Shown here one piece after another: positions 53,205 to 61,833 of a stretch of DNA of 64,000 nt; the stretch's first letter is position 1; the number at the start of each line of letters is the position of its first letter. The stretch is taken from the NCBI GenBank assembly GCA_020633435.1, contig JACKDP010000005.1:558001-622000 (forward strand), given 5' to 3'. The stretch is from Myxococcales bacterium (GTDB lineage: Bacteria > Myxococcota_A > Bradymonadia > UBA7976 > UBA1532). Position numbers and translations under genes: made by a program. Under the pieces are notes generated by a model that saw nothing but the letters and a program-made list of their open reading frames with translations, made no database searches and was not told where the DNA came from.

Positions 53205-55607
53205 CTAGCTTTCCCGAGGATGTGGTCGGTGACCTGGTCGGTAAGACCAGCCCCGAGGCATCCCAGTCCGGTCTGATAGGCAGTAGCGTCTGACGGTCCA
53301 GGGCGTATAGCCGACGAGCCAATCCAACCGACCATCACCCCCAACGATACACAGGCGGTCATTCCCCGAACGTCCGATGTGACTGACCCCCAGGTATGCA
53401 CCCGCCACAACACCAACGGTGTCCGCTGCCCATGTGCGAGTCCGTGAATCCAGTCGAGCAACCGCGACGGTGCTCAGTCCAGGTTCACGCGTAGGGTAGG
53501 CGAGACGAACAATCGAGGCAGACTCCCCACCCCCAGGTATCGGCACAGATTCGACGACTGCAGCCAGAGAGCGGCCAGGTCGAACGTCTCCAACCGGGGG
53601 CGAACCCGCTCGGCCTGGAATATCACCTTCAATGACATGCCAAAGATCGCCGCGGGCATCGTAGCCCATCTGAATGAGATGGTCCCTCCCATCGGCTTCG
53701 TAGCAGGAGAACACAAACTCCTCAGGGACTCCTCCTACGGCATGCGCCGGCAGGACGACCGAGGCCACCGCCACATGCACGGCACCTCGAGGAACCCGGG
53801 TGTTCACGCGGCGACGCCACCTGTCCCGTTCCCACCGAAAGTGGGCGAGCACGCCCTCCCGCATCCGTAAGATCAACCCGAGGCCCCAGGAACGCTCGCC
53901 ACCAACCAAACAGTTCGAACCCTGGGCCGAGGTGTCGGCTCCGCTGGTCACGAACCGAGCGTTCCAACTACCATGCCCAGCAGAGATGAGCTCGAATACG
54001 TTGCCCTGTGAATCCCCCACCACGATGTGGGCCTGCTCGGGCCTGGCCTCATACCACGCCGTCAAGAACCGCGGCTCAAGCGATAGTTCGCCAACTCCAG
54101 CAACCTCCCGGGCAAGGCCGCGCAAGGCGTTCAGGTCAACGAAGACCGGTGTCCAGGTCCGGCCATTCTCGGTGTAGACGAGGCCGATAGCCGGCTGGGG
54201 TTCGTCGGACACGTATGCCACGTATGCAAGCCCACGGTCGTTCGTCCACCCTCCCAATGTTGCGTGGCGAGCTGGCCTCGGCGCGCGAAAGAGGACCGTG
54301 ACATCTTCCTGGGCCCATGACAAAATCGAGATGTCACCGATTCCGGTGTAGCGGCTTGCCCGCAGGGTCAGGAGATGACCAAACTCATCATCGCGAAAGA
54401 GCAGATGTTCGAAGGTGCGAGCGTTGGTCAGCCACGGTCGACACTGCAATCCGCGAGGAGAGCTCTCTCCAATCAGTCGCCGAATCGTGGGGGACTCACT
54501 CATGAGCCAGAGCATGGACGACGCCCAACTCACCTTTCGCTCGTTGATATCGTCCCCGATGAAGTTCACGCCTTCCTCAAGGTCAGACAAATCCTCGTCG
54601 CCGCGTCGAAACCCTCGGTATCCCTCCTTGTTCACCCCAATGGCACAGCCATCTCCATCGAGCCAAGGCGCCCCTGAACAGGCAGGCACAGAGTTCAACC
54701 ACGCCTCGAGAAACCATGGCCCCGTGCCAATCCTGGGTACGCCGTCCTCACCCGCATCGCCAGCACGCAACTTGGCTCGACTAATTTCCATCTCACGCTG
54801 GACTCCGGAGGCGTCCGAACCATGGCCCATCATGTAGACCCACTCTCCGAGTTCGAAGAACGTTCTCAACTGAACGAAGGGAAGGACTGGCAGTGGATTC
54901 TGCTGAGTTCCCAGCACACTCCAGATCGAGTAGTCAACAGGTTCTCGGTCAGAGTTCCTGAGCTCAGTCCACCCCTGCAAACCGTAGCGTTCTCCGTCAA
55001 ACACAAAGTCCCAGCCCAGCCTGAGCCCGCCACCTTGGAGAGCAGTTCGCCCATCCGGAGAGACTTGACCTACCCGAAGTTCGTCGACTCGAAGTGGAAG
55101 AAGTCCGCGGGCCACCAGGCGTGGGTCGGCGTTCGGTCCATACCACTTCAGGTGGCCCGCCGTCATGACCAGGTTCGAGGCCACTACAAAGGCGGAAAGG
55201 TTAGAGCCACCAATGCCAAACCTTCCGACCGACCAGCGAAGAGCTTCAACGATCGTAGCCGATGGTCCCTGCGCACACGGTACGGGCGTCCCGAAGACTC
55301 GAGGCGCACTCCCACATGCTTCAGCAATCGCCCCCGAAAGTTGCACCGGCCTGGGCTCCGGCAGGGCCCCGATCTCGTGAGCCTCAGGCTCCTCAAACAC
55401 CACCCCCGCCGGTAGGCGGCTCGCTCGCATCACTCCCCGCCAGCCAGGCGGCAGGCCGTCACAGCCTGCGCAGCAAGGCGCCTCCTGGACAGGCTCGAAG
55501 TAGCCTCGCCACGGGCCTGCAGGAGGGCTTTGCGGACGGCCGCCACCGCAGCCGGACCGGCCGATGGCGCCGGGATGACCGAGCAGCGGGTGGTCGAGGT
55601 CGTCCAT
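53205..55607 (-). CDS. Trypsin-fold protein with conserved leader and large C-terminal beta region (cassette B)
   Basis: 800 aa from ATG 55607. Residues 1-72 (MDDLDHPLLGHPGAIGRSGC, then GWRGVMRASRLPAGVVFEE) form a Gly/Pro/Cys-rich leader shared almost identically with 58412-60916. It contains CCAGC and has no Sec signal. Residues ~90-340 look like a chymotrypsin/V8-fold peptidase: H152 (MTAGH), D225 (VDYSIWSV), S311 (PACSGAPWLDGDGCAIGVNKEGY). The remaining ~450 residues are beta-rich with GGWTNDRGLAYVAYV and YTENGRTWTPV motifs, probably a sialidase-like propeller. It may be an exported effector; how it leaves the cell is unknown. Confidence 0.75.
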   Translation of the reverse strand: MDDLDHPLLGHPGAIGRSGCGGGRPQSPPAGPWRGYFEPVQEAPCCAGCDGLPPGWRGVMRASRLPAGVVFEEPEAHEIGALPEPRPVQLSGAIAEACGSAPRVFGTPVPCAQGPSATIVEALRWSVGRFGIGGSNLSAFVVASNLVMTAGHLKWYGPNADPRLVARGLLPLRVDELRVGQVSPDGRTALQGGGLRLGWDFVFDGERYGLQGWTELRNSDREPVDYSIWSVLGTQQNPLPVLPFVQLRTFFELGEWVYMMGHGSDASGVQREMEISRAKLRAGDAGEDGVPRIGTGPWFLEAWLNSVPACSGAPWLDGDGCAIGVNKEGYRGFRRGDEDLSDLEEGVNFIGDDINERKVSWASSMLWLMSESPTIRRLIGESSPRGLQCRPWLTNARTFEHLLFRDDEFGHLLTLRASRYTGIGDISILSWAQEDVTVLFRAPRPARHATLGGWTNDRGLAYVAYVSDEPQPAIGLVYTENGRTWTPVFVDLNALRGLAREVAGVGELSLEPRFLTAWYEARPEQAHIVVGDSQGNVFELISAGHGSWNARFVTSGADTSAQGSNCLVGGERSWGLGLILRMREGVLAHFRWERDRWRRRVNTRVPRGAVHVAVASVVLPAHAVGGVPEEFVFSCYEADGRDHLIQMGYDARGDLWHVIEGDIPGRAGSPPVGDVRPGRSLAAVVESVPIPGGGESASIVRLAYPTREPGLSTVAVARLDSRTRTWAADTVGVVAGAYLGVSHIGRSGNDRLCIVGGDGRLDWLVGYTPWTVRRYCLSDRTGMPRGWSYRPGHRPHPRES

Positions 55608-55867
55608 CGTCGTCAGGCCTCCAGGCCGAGCTGCTCGCCCACGAACACCGGCTGCGCTCGGTCGAGCAGCGCCTGGACGCGCTCGAAGTCCATGGCGTCG
55701 AAGTGCAGGTCCACGAAGCCAGTCTCGGGGTCGCGTCGCGTGCGCTCCGCGGGCGGCTGTGCAGCGAGGTGGCGCGTGCCGCTGTGGCGCCGGCCGACGT
55801 AAAGGTCGATGCCGCGCTCCTGGCCGGGGGCGAGCTTGACGCGATGTTCTTCGAGGGCGAACTCCAT
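55391..55867 (-). repeat. Near-identical block shared by cassettes B and C (copy B)
   Basis: This ~475-bp block, covering the whole small gene and the 72-codon leader of the large gene, matches 60700-61179 at constant offset 5309 with few mismatches. Similarity falls sharply just inside the large gene at its low-coordinate end. The small-gene part also matches 51071-51349. This looks like gene conversion or recent duplication of a module. Confidence 0.85.
55613..55867 (-). CDS. 84-aa cassette protein of unknown function (copy B)
   Basis: MEFALEEHRVKLAPGQERGIDLYVGRRHSGTRHLAAQPPAERTRRDPETGF, then VDLHFDAMDFERVQALLDRAQPVFVGEQLGLEA. The N-terminal 20 residues diverge from copies A and C, while the rest is near-identical, and the Cys of GTCHFAA is Arg here. 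The stop is 5 bp before the large gene start, the same spacing as in the other two cassettes. Confidence 0.8.
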   Translation of the reverse strand: MEFALEEHRVKLAPGQERGIDLYVGRRHSGTRHLAAQPPAERTRRDPETGFVDLHFDAMDFERVQALLDRAQPVFVGEQLGLEA

Positions 55868-55915
55868 GGTCTCTCTCCAGGCCGGACCCAGGGGGGCCAG
55901 GCTCCACTGGCTGCC

Positions 55916-57202
55916 CTACGGGTGCCGGAACACGGCGACCCCCTCGACCCACGGGCCCGGCTCGCTGAAGTCATAGTACCCCATCACGCCCTCGGTGGTG
56001 CCGACCAGCTCACCGAACAGGTCCTCGCACTCGAACGATACATGGGTGCCCTCGACGTCCACGACGCAGGCATCCACTTCGGTGTCCAGGCGCCATCGTC
56101 CCCCCAGGTCGCCGAAGATGGACGCCGCGGTCGTCTCCCGCACCGCCATGATGGCGCGGCTGATGGCCGGCGGGTCGCGCTCGGGTTCAAACGGGGAGTA
56201 GTAGCACTGTCCCTCGAGCCTTCCCTCGACCCGATCGAGGCTCGCTGGGACGGTGAGCTGCAGCGCCCCTCCGTAGTCGCACCGCTCGACCTCGTCGGCT
56301 GCGTAGAAGTACGGCGTGTCGATGCGCCAGCCCGCCCCCGCGGCTTCAATCTCCAGGAGCACGGCCTCCCCATCGAGGCGCAGCATCGTGAGCCATCGCC
56401 CGACGACGGGCCCGAGCCTTCCCGGATGGACGGGAGGCGCCTCCACCCGTCCGCCGCGCACTTGGGTCGCCTCGAAGTGCCCGTTGTCCCAGACGTTCTC
56501 TCCTGTCCAGGTGACTTCAAGCCGGTCGGATTCCACCGGTCCCGAGACCAGGATGCCATCGCACACGCCGTCCAGGGCGCCGCCCTCCACCGTGAACGTG
56601 CAGTCATCGTCCCCCGGCGGGCTCACCCGCCGCCAGACGCCGCCGAAGTTCCCCAGCGCCGAGGCCCGCGCCGTCTCGCGCTCAAAGCGCCAGGTGCCCA
56701 CGAGCCGCCGGTAGGTCGAGCGGCCCTCCATCCACGCGAGCTGGAGTCCCTCACGATCGGCATCGAAGTCCACGAGGATGTGCCCAAGCCACCGCGAGAA
56801 GCCGGGAATCGGCGCCTCCTCCAGCTGGATGAGGCCCTGGAACGGCGCGCCCGGCCGCCCCACCGCCGCGAGGCCCTGCTCCCAGCCAGCGTCCGGATTC
56901 TCCGTCGACACCCGCAACGTCCACTCCCCCAGCTGGTCGCCGAAGAAGCCACCGCGCTCATCGCCGTCGGGGAAGCCGATGGGTTCGACGAAGCCATCCC
57001 ACACAGGTGGCGCAGCGTCCCAGATGTCATCACCAGCGTCCCGTACCCGGGCGTCCACGCCAACGTCCAGCGGAGCAGCGGCGTCGTTGGCTGGCGGCAG
57101 GTCTGAGTCGGGAGGACCGCCCTGGCAGCCCTGGCAGCCCGCTGCGAGGAGGAGCACCACGCACCGGCACCACACCAACCCAGAAGATCCGAGACCACTC
57201 AT
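55916..57202 (-). CDS. Lipoprotein of unknown function (428 aa), with beta repeats
   Basis: ATG 57202, overlapping the preceding stop. Lipobox in VVLLLAAGCQG, then a short ANDAAAPLDVGVDARVRDAGDD linker. The body is beta-rich with repeated GxWR(F/R)xxET/GTW-like strands (LVGTWRFERETARASALGNFGGVWRRVSPPGDDDCTF; IFGDLGGRWRLDTEVDACVV), perhaps a lipocalin- or META-like barrel pair. A truncated paralogue lies at 52410-52507. It precedes an 85-aa-type gene, as its paralogue once did. Confidence 0.78.
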   Translation of the reverse strand: MSGLGSSGLVWCRCVVLLLAAGCQGCQGGPPDSDLPPANDAAAPLDVGVDARVRDAGDDIWDAAPPVWDGFVEPIGFPDGDERGGFFGDQLGEWTLRVSTENPDAGWEQGLAAVGRPGAPFQGLIQLEEAPIPGFSRWLGHILVDFDADREGLQLAWMEGRSTYRRLVGTWRFERETARASALGNFGGVWRRVSPPGDDDCTFTVEGGALDGVCDGILVSGPVESDRLEVTWTGENVWDNGHFEATQVRGGRVEAPPVHPGRLGPVVGRWLTMLRLDGEAVLLEIEAAGAGWRIDTPYFYAADEVERCDYGGALQLTVPASLDRVEGRLEGQCYYSPFEPERDPPAISRAIMAVRETTAASIFGDLGGRWRLDTEVDACVVDVEGTHVSFECEDLFGELVGTTEGVMGYYDFSEPGPWVEGVAVFRHP

Positions 57203-57768
57203 GGTTGGCTCCCATCGGGCCGCTGAACGTCCGCTGGCGCGCAGGCGGCTTGGCCAGCAGCCTTGGCGTCCCAGAGCGCGTAGGCCGTGACCGTGCCGTC
57301 CTCCGCGACGTTCACCTCAACGGCACCTCGCCAGTTACCGAACCGGACCCACAGTACGACGTTGATGACGTGCGACTCCAGCAGGTAGATCGCTCGTTCC
57401 CCGGGCACTTCAACGTCAACACCATCCGCAGGCTCGAGGACTCGCGCCGCTACGGGAAGGTGCAGGATGACGGGATAGTCACAGTCTTCATCGCGACTGG
57501 GATCGGACAGGACCGCCTCCACCAGCACGTCCAGCTCCGGCTCGACTGCCAGCCAGGTGGTCGCGCCGTTCGGAAGCAGTACGCAAACACCAGCGGCCAG
57601 CGGCGCGATCAGGTCCTGGGGAGGCGCGGGAGGTCGCAGCGAGGGCGTGATTCTCGAAACAATCTCTGACCAGGATGCCACATCGTCGCAGACGCAGCTG
57701 CACGGCTCGGTCGAGTCGCAAGCGGCCATCCAGACAAGTGCGGCGAGTGCCGCCATCCACCGCGTCAT
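57199..57768 (-). CDS. Lipoprotein of unknown function (189 aa)
   Basis: ATG 57768 (ATGA overlap with the previous stop), lipobox in ALVWMAAC. Short Cys motif CDSTEPCSCVCDD after the lipidated Cys. The rest (SLRPPAPPQDLIAPLAAGVCVLLPNGATTWLAVEPELDVLVEAVL, VINVVLWVRFGNWRGAVEVNVAEDGTVTAYALWDA) is beta-rich. No paralogue in the window and no family recognised. It overlaps both neighbours, so it is part of the same transcript. Confidence 0.75.
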   Translation of the reverse strand: MTRWMAALAALVWMAACDSTEPCSCVCDDVASWSEIVSRITPSLRPPAPPQDLIAPLAAGVCVLLPNGATTWLAVEPELDVLVEAVLSDPSRDEDCDYPVILHLPVAARVLEPADGVDVEVPGERAIYLLESHVINVVLWVRFGNWRGAVEVNVAEDGTVTAYALWDAKAAGQAACAPADVQRPDGSQP

Positions 57769-58424
57769 CTGCCGCCTCCGCCGTCCGAACGCGTATCGGC
57801 GGCGTCGTCGTCCGAAGAACCAGCCACGGTTCCGCCGCACGATTCGCCCTGGCCAAGACGCCGTACCCCGCGTTCGCGGTTGAGGTACTCCTCAGCGCCG
57901 ATGCAGACGAGCCGCTGACCCGCAGGAGTCCATACCCGGATGCAAACGTCGACCGACCCCTCCCCGTAGCCAGGGCGGAGGGAGGCCTCTTCGGGAACCT
58001 GATTGAGGAAACTGGGCATGCCCTCGTATGGGCCGACGTAGGCGACTGGGCCAAGATAGGAGACTTCCGAGCCCTCGCCAAAGCCAGCAAACACCCTCAC
58101 CGGCACTCGGATGGACCCGCAAACTGCGTTGTTGCTCCGGTGAGCGATATAGACGACGCGACCTACCAGGGGAACCACCTCGACGGACAACTTCTCGTAG
58201 CGGGTGGACTCGTCCGATGTCGGCTGAAGGCGAAGGCAGTAGTCCCCGCTCAAACCAGCCACCGCGGCAGCGACGCCTTCGGGATAGGAATCCGCCAGTT
58301 CGCTGTCAAGAGCCACCCAGGAGAGCCGCTCCAGCCGTGGACAAGAGACGTACTGCGGGTCGTCGCATGCCGTCGCGCCAAAGACCGCCGCACAGGAGAC
58401 CACGAGACCCTTCAGGAGACGCAT
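57765..58424 (-). CDS. 219-aa lipoprotein, paralogue of 52537-53196 (cassette C)
   Basis: ATG 58424, lipobox region CAAVFGATAC. Mature SCPRLERLSWVALDSELADSYPEGVAAAVAGLSGDYCLRLQPTSDESTRYEKLSVEVVPLVG matches the cassette B protein in the first ~110 residues; the C-terminal half (NREHGV-type and SSDDDAADTRSDGGGGR tail) differs. It overlaps the end of the trypsin-fold gene by 13 bp and the 189-aa lipoprotein start by 4 bp. Confidence 0.8.
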   Translation of the reverse strand: MRLLKGLVVSCAAVFGATACDDPQYVSCPRLERLSWVALDSELADSYPEGVAAAVAGLSGDYCLRLQPTSDESTRYEKLSVEVVPLVGRVVYIAHRSNNAVCGSIRVPVRVFAGFGEGSEVSYLGPVAYVGPYEGMPSFLNQVPEEASLRPGYGEGSVDVCIRVWTPAGQRLVCIGAEEYLNRERGVRRLGQGESCGGTVAGSSDDDAADTRSDGGGGR

Positions 58425-60916
58425 GGTCCCCGCCTTCGCCGATTGGCCTGGGAGCGCGGTCTCGGGCGACTCCCAGGCTCGTAGCACCAACCAAGCGGCA
58501 TCCCGGTGCGGTCGGAGAGGCAGTAACGTCGAAGGACGCCGGATCCACCATACGTCATCATCGGCACCACCCAATCAAGCCGACCATCGCCGCCAGCGAT
58601 ACAGATTCGTCCGTTGCCAGTTCGCCCAATTTGGGTGACCTGAATGTTGGCACCTGTTGATGTCCGTACTTCGTCTTGTTCCCACCGGCCGAGCCTGGAG
58701 GAGAATCGAACCACGGCCGCAGTGTTGCGCTTCACTTGGGTAACATACGCGACTCGAATGACATACTCAGGTCGAGCGCCCCGCTGACCATCGGCCGAGT
58801 CCAGAACCTGCAGGCTAGCCGAAATCGAGCGTTGGGGCGAACGTGATGCAATCGGCTCGCCCACACTTTGAAGGTCCTGAGCCGTGGCTTGCCACTGGTG
58901 GGTTCCTTCATGGTACTGCATCTCCAAGATGTGCTCAGTCCCACCACTTCGGTAGCTTGCATACGCACGTTCCGAAGCCAAGCCGTTGTTGAGTTCCGCG
59001 GGAATCACGACGACGGAAACCGCAACCCGATCGGCACCACGAGGTACGCTCGTATTGCCGCGCCGTACCCAGTCTTCATTTCGCCACTCAAAGTGGGCTA
59101 CAACGTTCTCGGTCATCCGTAGGATTACACAGCAGAGATTTCCCCGAGCCCAGCCTGCCAGGGCCCGCGCCCCCTGGGCACTCGTATCAGCACCCCGGGT
59201 CACCAATCGAGCCGACCAGGTGTCGTTGCCGGTCGAGTTCAAGTGATAGACTGCGCCAGTCGTATCGCCCAGAATCATGTGAGCAGTTCTACTCGCCGGT
59301 CGATACCAAGCCACGAAGAATTCCGGCCGAAGGGAAACCGCGGCGTCGCCATGTGTCGATACGAGCGGACCGAGCAAAGCCTGAATGTCTGGCACGACGG
59401 CTTGCCACTGCCGGCCATTCCGAGAGTAAAGCAACCGCGGCTGCAGCGCAGGCAGTCCACAGCGAACCGGCCCCGGTCCGGCTACCGTGGAGAGGTACGC
59501 TACATAGGTCACCCCACGATCGTTCGTCCAGCCGGACATCGACGCTCGCGGAGCGGGTGGCGCGGCGCCGTGGAGGACAGTCATGTCGAACTGCGCCCAA
59601 CCATGCAGAGCCGGATCGCCAGCCTGATAGCGGTAGGACGACAGTCCAATCAGGTGACCGCTCTCCTCATCGCGAAAACAGAGCCACTCCATGGTGCCAG
59701 CGTCGAACAGCCAGGGGCGACTACTGAGTGCCCTCGGCGCATTGCGGCCGATTGCCGCCCGCACGTTGGGCGAATTTGAGGCAATGTTGAGCATCGGAGT
59801 TGCCCAACTGTCCCTTCGAGCGTCGATCGGTCCCTGAGCCAGACTCTCGCCAACGTCCTCGTTGAGCCAGGACCACTCTGGTTCCTCTCGACGAAACCCT
59901 CGATAGCCCTCCTTGTTGACGCCGACTGCGCACCCATCGACGTCCAACCATGGAGCCCCAGAGCAGGAGGGAACCGAGTTGACCCGAGCCTCAAGAAAGC
60001 CGCCAAAATTGCGGGGAAATCCCCCAACATGTGGCCCCTTCAGTCTCGAACGACTTATCTCCATTGGATACTGGTTGGCGGCCTCGTCCGTTCCATGGCC
60101 GACCATGTAGACCCAATCTCCTCCGCCAGATCCAAAGGTTCGAAGCTCTATCGGCGGTGCTGCAGCGGGGGACGACACCCTCCAGACCGAGTAGTCCTGG
60201 GCAACGGGCTGATCCAGAACCCATGCCGGATGACCAAGATTTTCAAAGAAGGTCGGCTCGCCTGCGAGTGCGTAGTCTGTCCAACCGAACACATCGTACG
60301 GATCTCCCACAGGGCTTCCAGGAGCACCTCCCGTCCAGCCAGAGACAAAGTTTGGCCCTGCATTGAGACGCTGTCGACCATCCGCCGACAGCCTTCCAAA
60401 ACCCAACCCCGAAGGCTTCAGGTCCCCGCTTTCATCCTTCATCGCATGTGCGACGGTCAACAACAGACCGTCACCAATGAAGAAGCCTGAGTAGAGGCCA
60501 ATGCTCTGCGACTGGGGATCGAATGGAAGGTTGAAGACCACGACTGACTCCTGCACAGCGGCAGCAAGCGCCGCTGCCGGTCCTTCCGCGCAGGGAATCG
60601 GCGTCCCAAAGGCTCGGGGCGTAGCAGCGCATGCCGCAGCAAGCGCACCCGGAAGCTCCACGGGCTCCTGTTCGGGCAGTTCAACCACTCCGGGCCGCTC
60701 CTCAAACACCACCCCCGCCGGCAGGCGGCTCGCTCGCATCACCCCCCGCCAGCCAGGCGGCAGGCCGTCACAGCCTGCGCAGCAAGGCGTCTCCTGGACA
60801 GGCTCGAAGTAGCCTCGCCACGGGCCTGCAGGAGGGCTTTGCGGACGGCCGCCACCGCAGCCGGACCGGCCGATGGCGCCGGGATGACCGAGCAGCGGGT
60901 GGTCGAGGTCGTCCAT
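58412..60916 (-). CDS. Trypsin-fold protein with conserved leader and large C-terminal beta region (cassette C)
   Basis: 834 aa from ATG 60916. The 72-residue leader is the same as in cassette B apart from one substitution (VQETPCC for VQEAPCC). The peptidase domain has H157 (LLTVAHAMKD), D241 (AQDYSVWRV) and S319 (VPSCSGAPWLDVDGCAVGVNKEGYRGF), so the triad is complete. The ~450 C-terminal residues have the same beta-repeat plan (WTNDRGVTYVAYLS, YSRNGRQWQAVVPD, RGADTSAQGARALAGWARGNL). Outside the leader, similarity to copy B is moderate, showing older divergence than the leader itself. Confidence 0.75.
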   Translation of the reverse strand: MDDLDHPLLGHPGAIGRSGCGGGRPQSPPAGPWRGYFEPVQETPCCAGCDGLPPGWRGVMRASRLPAGVVFEERPGVVELPEQEPVELPGALAAACAATPRAFGTPIPCAEGPAAALAAAVQESVVVFNLPFDPQSQSIGLYSGFFIGDGLLLTVAHAMKDESGDLKPSGLGFGRLSADGRQRLNAGPNFVSGWTGGAPGSPVGDPYDVFGWTDYALAGEPTFFENLGHPAWVLDQPVAQDYSVWRVSSPAAAPPIELRTFGSGGGDWVYMVGHGTDEAANQYPMEISRSRLKGPHVGGFPRNFGGFLEARVNSVPSCSGAPWLDVDGCAVGVNKEGYRGFRREEPEWSWLNEDVGESLAQGPIDARRDSWATPMLNIASNSPNVRAAIGRNAPRALSSRPWLFDAGTMEWLCFRDEESGHLIGLSSYRYQAGDPALHGWAQFDMTVLHGAAPPAPRASMSGWTNDRGVTYVAYLSTVAGPGPVRCGLPALQPRLLYSRNGRQWQAVVPDIQALLGPLVSTHGDAAVSLRPEFFVAWYRPASRTAHMILGDTTGAVYHLNSTGNDTWSARLVTRGADTSAQGARALAGWARGNLCCVILRMTENVVAHFEWRNEDWVRRGNTSVPRGADRVAVSVVVIPAELNNGLASERAYASYRSGGTEHILEMQYHEGTHQWQATAQDLQSVGEPIASRSPQRSISASLQVLDSADGQRGARPEYVIRVAYVTQVKRNTAAVVRFSSRLGRWEQDEVRTSTGANIQVTQIGRTGNGRICIAGGDGRLDWVVPMMTYGGSGVLRRYCLSDRTGMPLGWCYEPGSRPRPRSQANRRRRGPCVS

Positions 60917-61179
60917 CGTCGTCAGGCCTCCAGGCCGAGCTGCTCGCCCACGAACACCGGCTGCGCTCGGTCGAGCAGCGCCAGGACGCGCTCGAAGTCA
61001 ATAGCGTCGAAGTGCAGGTCCACGAAGCCCGTTTCGGGGTCGCGTCGCGTGCGCTCCGCGGGCGGCTGGGCCGCGAAGTGGCAGGTTCCGCTGTGGCGCC
61101 GGCCCACGTAGAGCTCGATGCTGGGCGCCTCGCCGGGGGCGAGCTTGACACGGTGTTCTTCGATGCGCATGCGGGCCAT
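60700..61179 (-). repeat. Near-identical block shared by cassettes B and C (copy C)
   Basis: Counterpart of 55391-55867. The 85-aa gene part is also near-identical to 51071-51328, including upstream bases (CTCCCCCCTCAGGTGCTCA) that stop matching exactly at the IS630 boundary in cassette A. Confidence 0.85.
60922..61179 (-). CDS. 85-aa cassette protein of unknown function (copy C)
   Basis: MARMRIEEHRVKLAPGEAPSIELYVGRRHSGTCHFAAQPPAERTRRDPETG, then FVDLHFDAIDFERVLALLDRAQPVFVGEQLGLEA. It differs from copy A at two residues. It starts 10 bp after the third beta-sandwich gene and ends 5 bp before the large trypsin-fold gene. The tight spacing implies co-translation with the large gene. Confidence 0.82.
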   Translation of the reverse strand: MARMRIEEHRVKLAPGEAPSIELYVGRRHSGTCHFAAQPPAERTRRDPETGFVDLHFDAIDFERVLALLDRAQPVFVGEQLGLEA

Positions 61180-61189
61180 GGCTCCCCCC

Positions 61190-61555
61190 TCAGGTGCTCA
61201 GGTCGAAGGTGGTGATGGTGGCCGCCACGTTCACGTTGGGCGTGAGCGGGGCCGAGCTGCGGGTGGCGATGACACACAGCCGCTCATACCGATACGGGAC
61301 GGCCTCGTCATGCTGCACCGTCAGCCGCCCGGGCGCCGTCGCCAGGCTGCCCTGCGTGATGCTGTGCCACTTCTGCAGGTCGTTCGAGCCCTGCAGGATG
61401 GCCTGGAGCGTCGCGCCCGACGACTTGGAGACCGACCGCAGCGTCACCTCGAACATCGCACCATTGCGTGCGCCTGCGTCGATGCTCCGCGACCACGCCG
61501 TCGCGCCGGTGGAGGAGGCCCGAAGGACCAGATTCTCGAAGACGACGTACTCCAT
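61190..61555 (-). CDS. Small beta-sandwich-like protein (121 aa), paralogue 3 of 3
   Basis: ATG 61555 (GGAAGG at 7-nt spacing) is preferred to the overlapping GTG 61561. Sequence MEYVVFENLVLRASSTGATAWSRSI then GARNGAMFEVTLRSVSKSSGATLQAILQGSNDLQKWHSIT shares the pattern NGAMFEV...L.A.LQ.SND...W with the next gene upstream. Such SNDxxxW patterns occur in discoidin/carbohydrate-binding folds and in phage-like structural proteins. No signal peptide. Confidence 0.7.
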   Translation of the reverse strand: MEYVVFENLVLRASSTGATAWSRSIDAGARNGAMFEVTLRSVSKSSGATLQAILQGSNDLQKWHSITQGSLATAPGRLTVQHDEAVPYRYERLCVIATRSSAPLTPNVNVAATITTFDLST

Positions 61556-61557
61556 GG

Positions 61558-61821
61558 TCACGCCTTCCGATAGGTGCGGAGCATGACATCCACCAGCGCA
61601 GCATCGGTGCTCCCGCCGGTCGTATAGGGCGTCCAGTTCTGGCCATCGTTGCTCGCCTGCAGCGTCACCCGTACGCCCGTCGCCGTCAGCGTGCCCGCCT
61701 TGAGCCGCACCTCGAACATGGCACCGTTGTCGGCCCCGAGCGCTACCGGCTCGGTGTCGAACGACGTCTGGTTGCCAGTGGCGGTGGAGAGAAAGATGTC
61801 CGTCGTCGTCGAGTCACTCAT
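61558..61821 (-). CDS. Small beta-sandwich-like protein (87 aa), paralogue 2 of 3
   Basis: ATG 61821 with GGAG at 6-nt spacing. SDSTTTDIFLSTATGNQTSFDTEPVALGADNGAMFEVRLKAG then VRVTLQASNDGQNWTPYTTGG. It shares NGAMFEV and QASNDGQNW with the gene after it, and overlaps that gene's GTG by 4 bp. No export signal. Confidence 0.7.
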   Translation of the reverse strand: MSDSTTTDIFLSTATGNQTSFDTEPVALGADNGAMFEVRLKAGTLTATGVRVTLQASNDGQNWTPYTTGGSTDAALVDVMLRTYRKA

Positions 61822-61833
61822 CGTATGCTCCGC

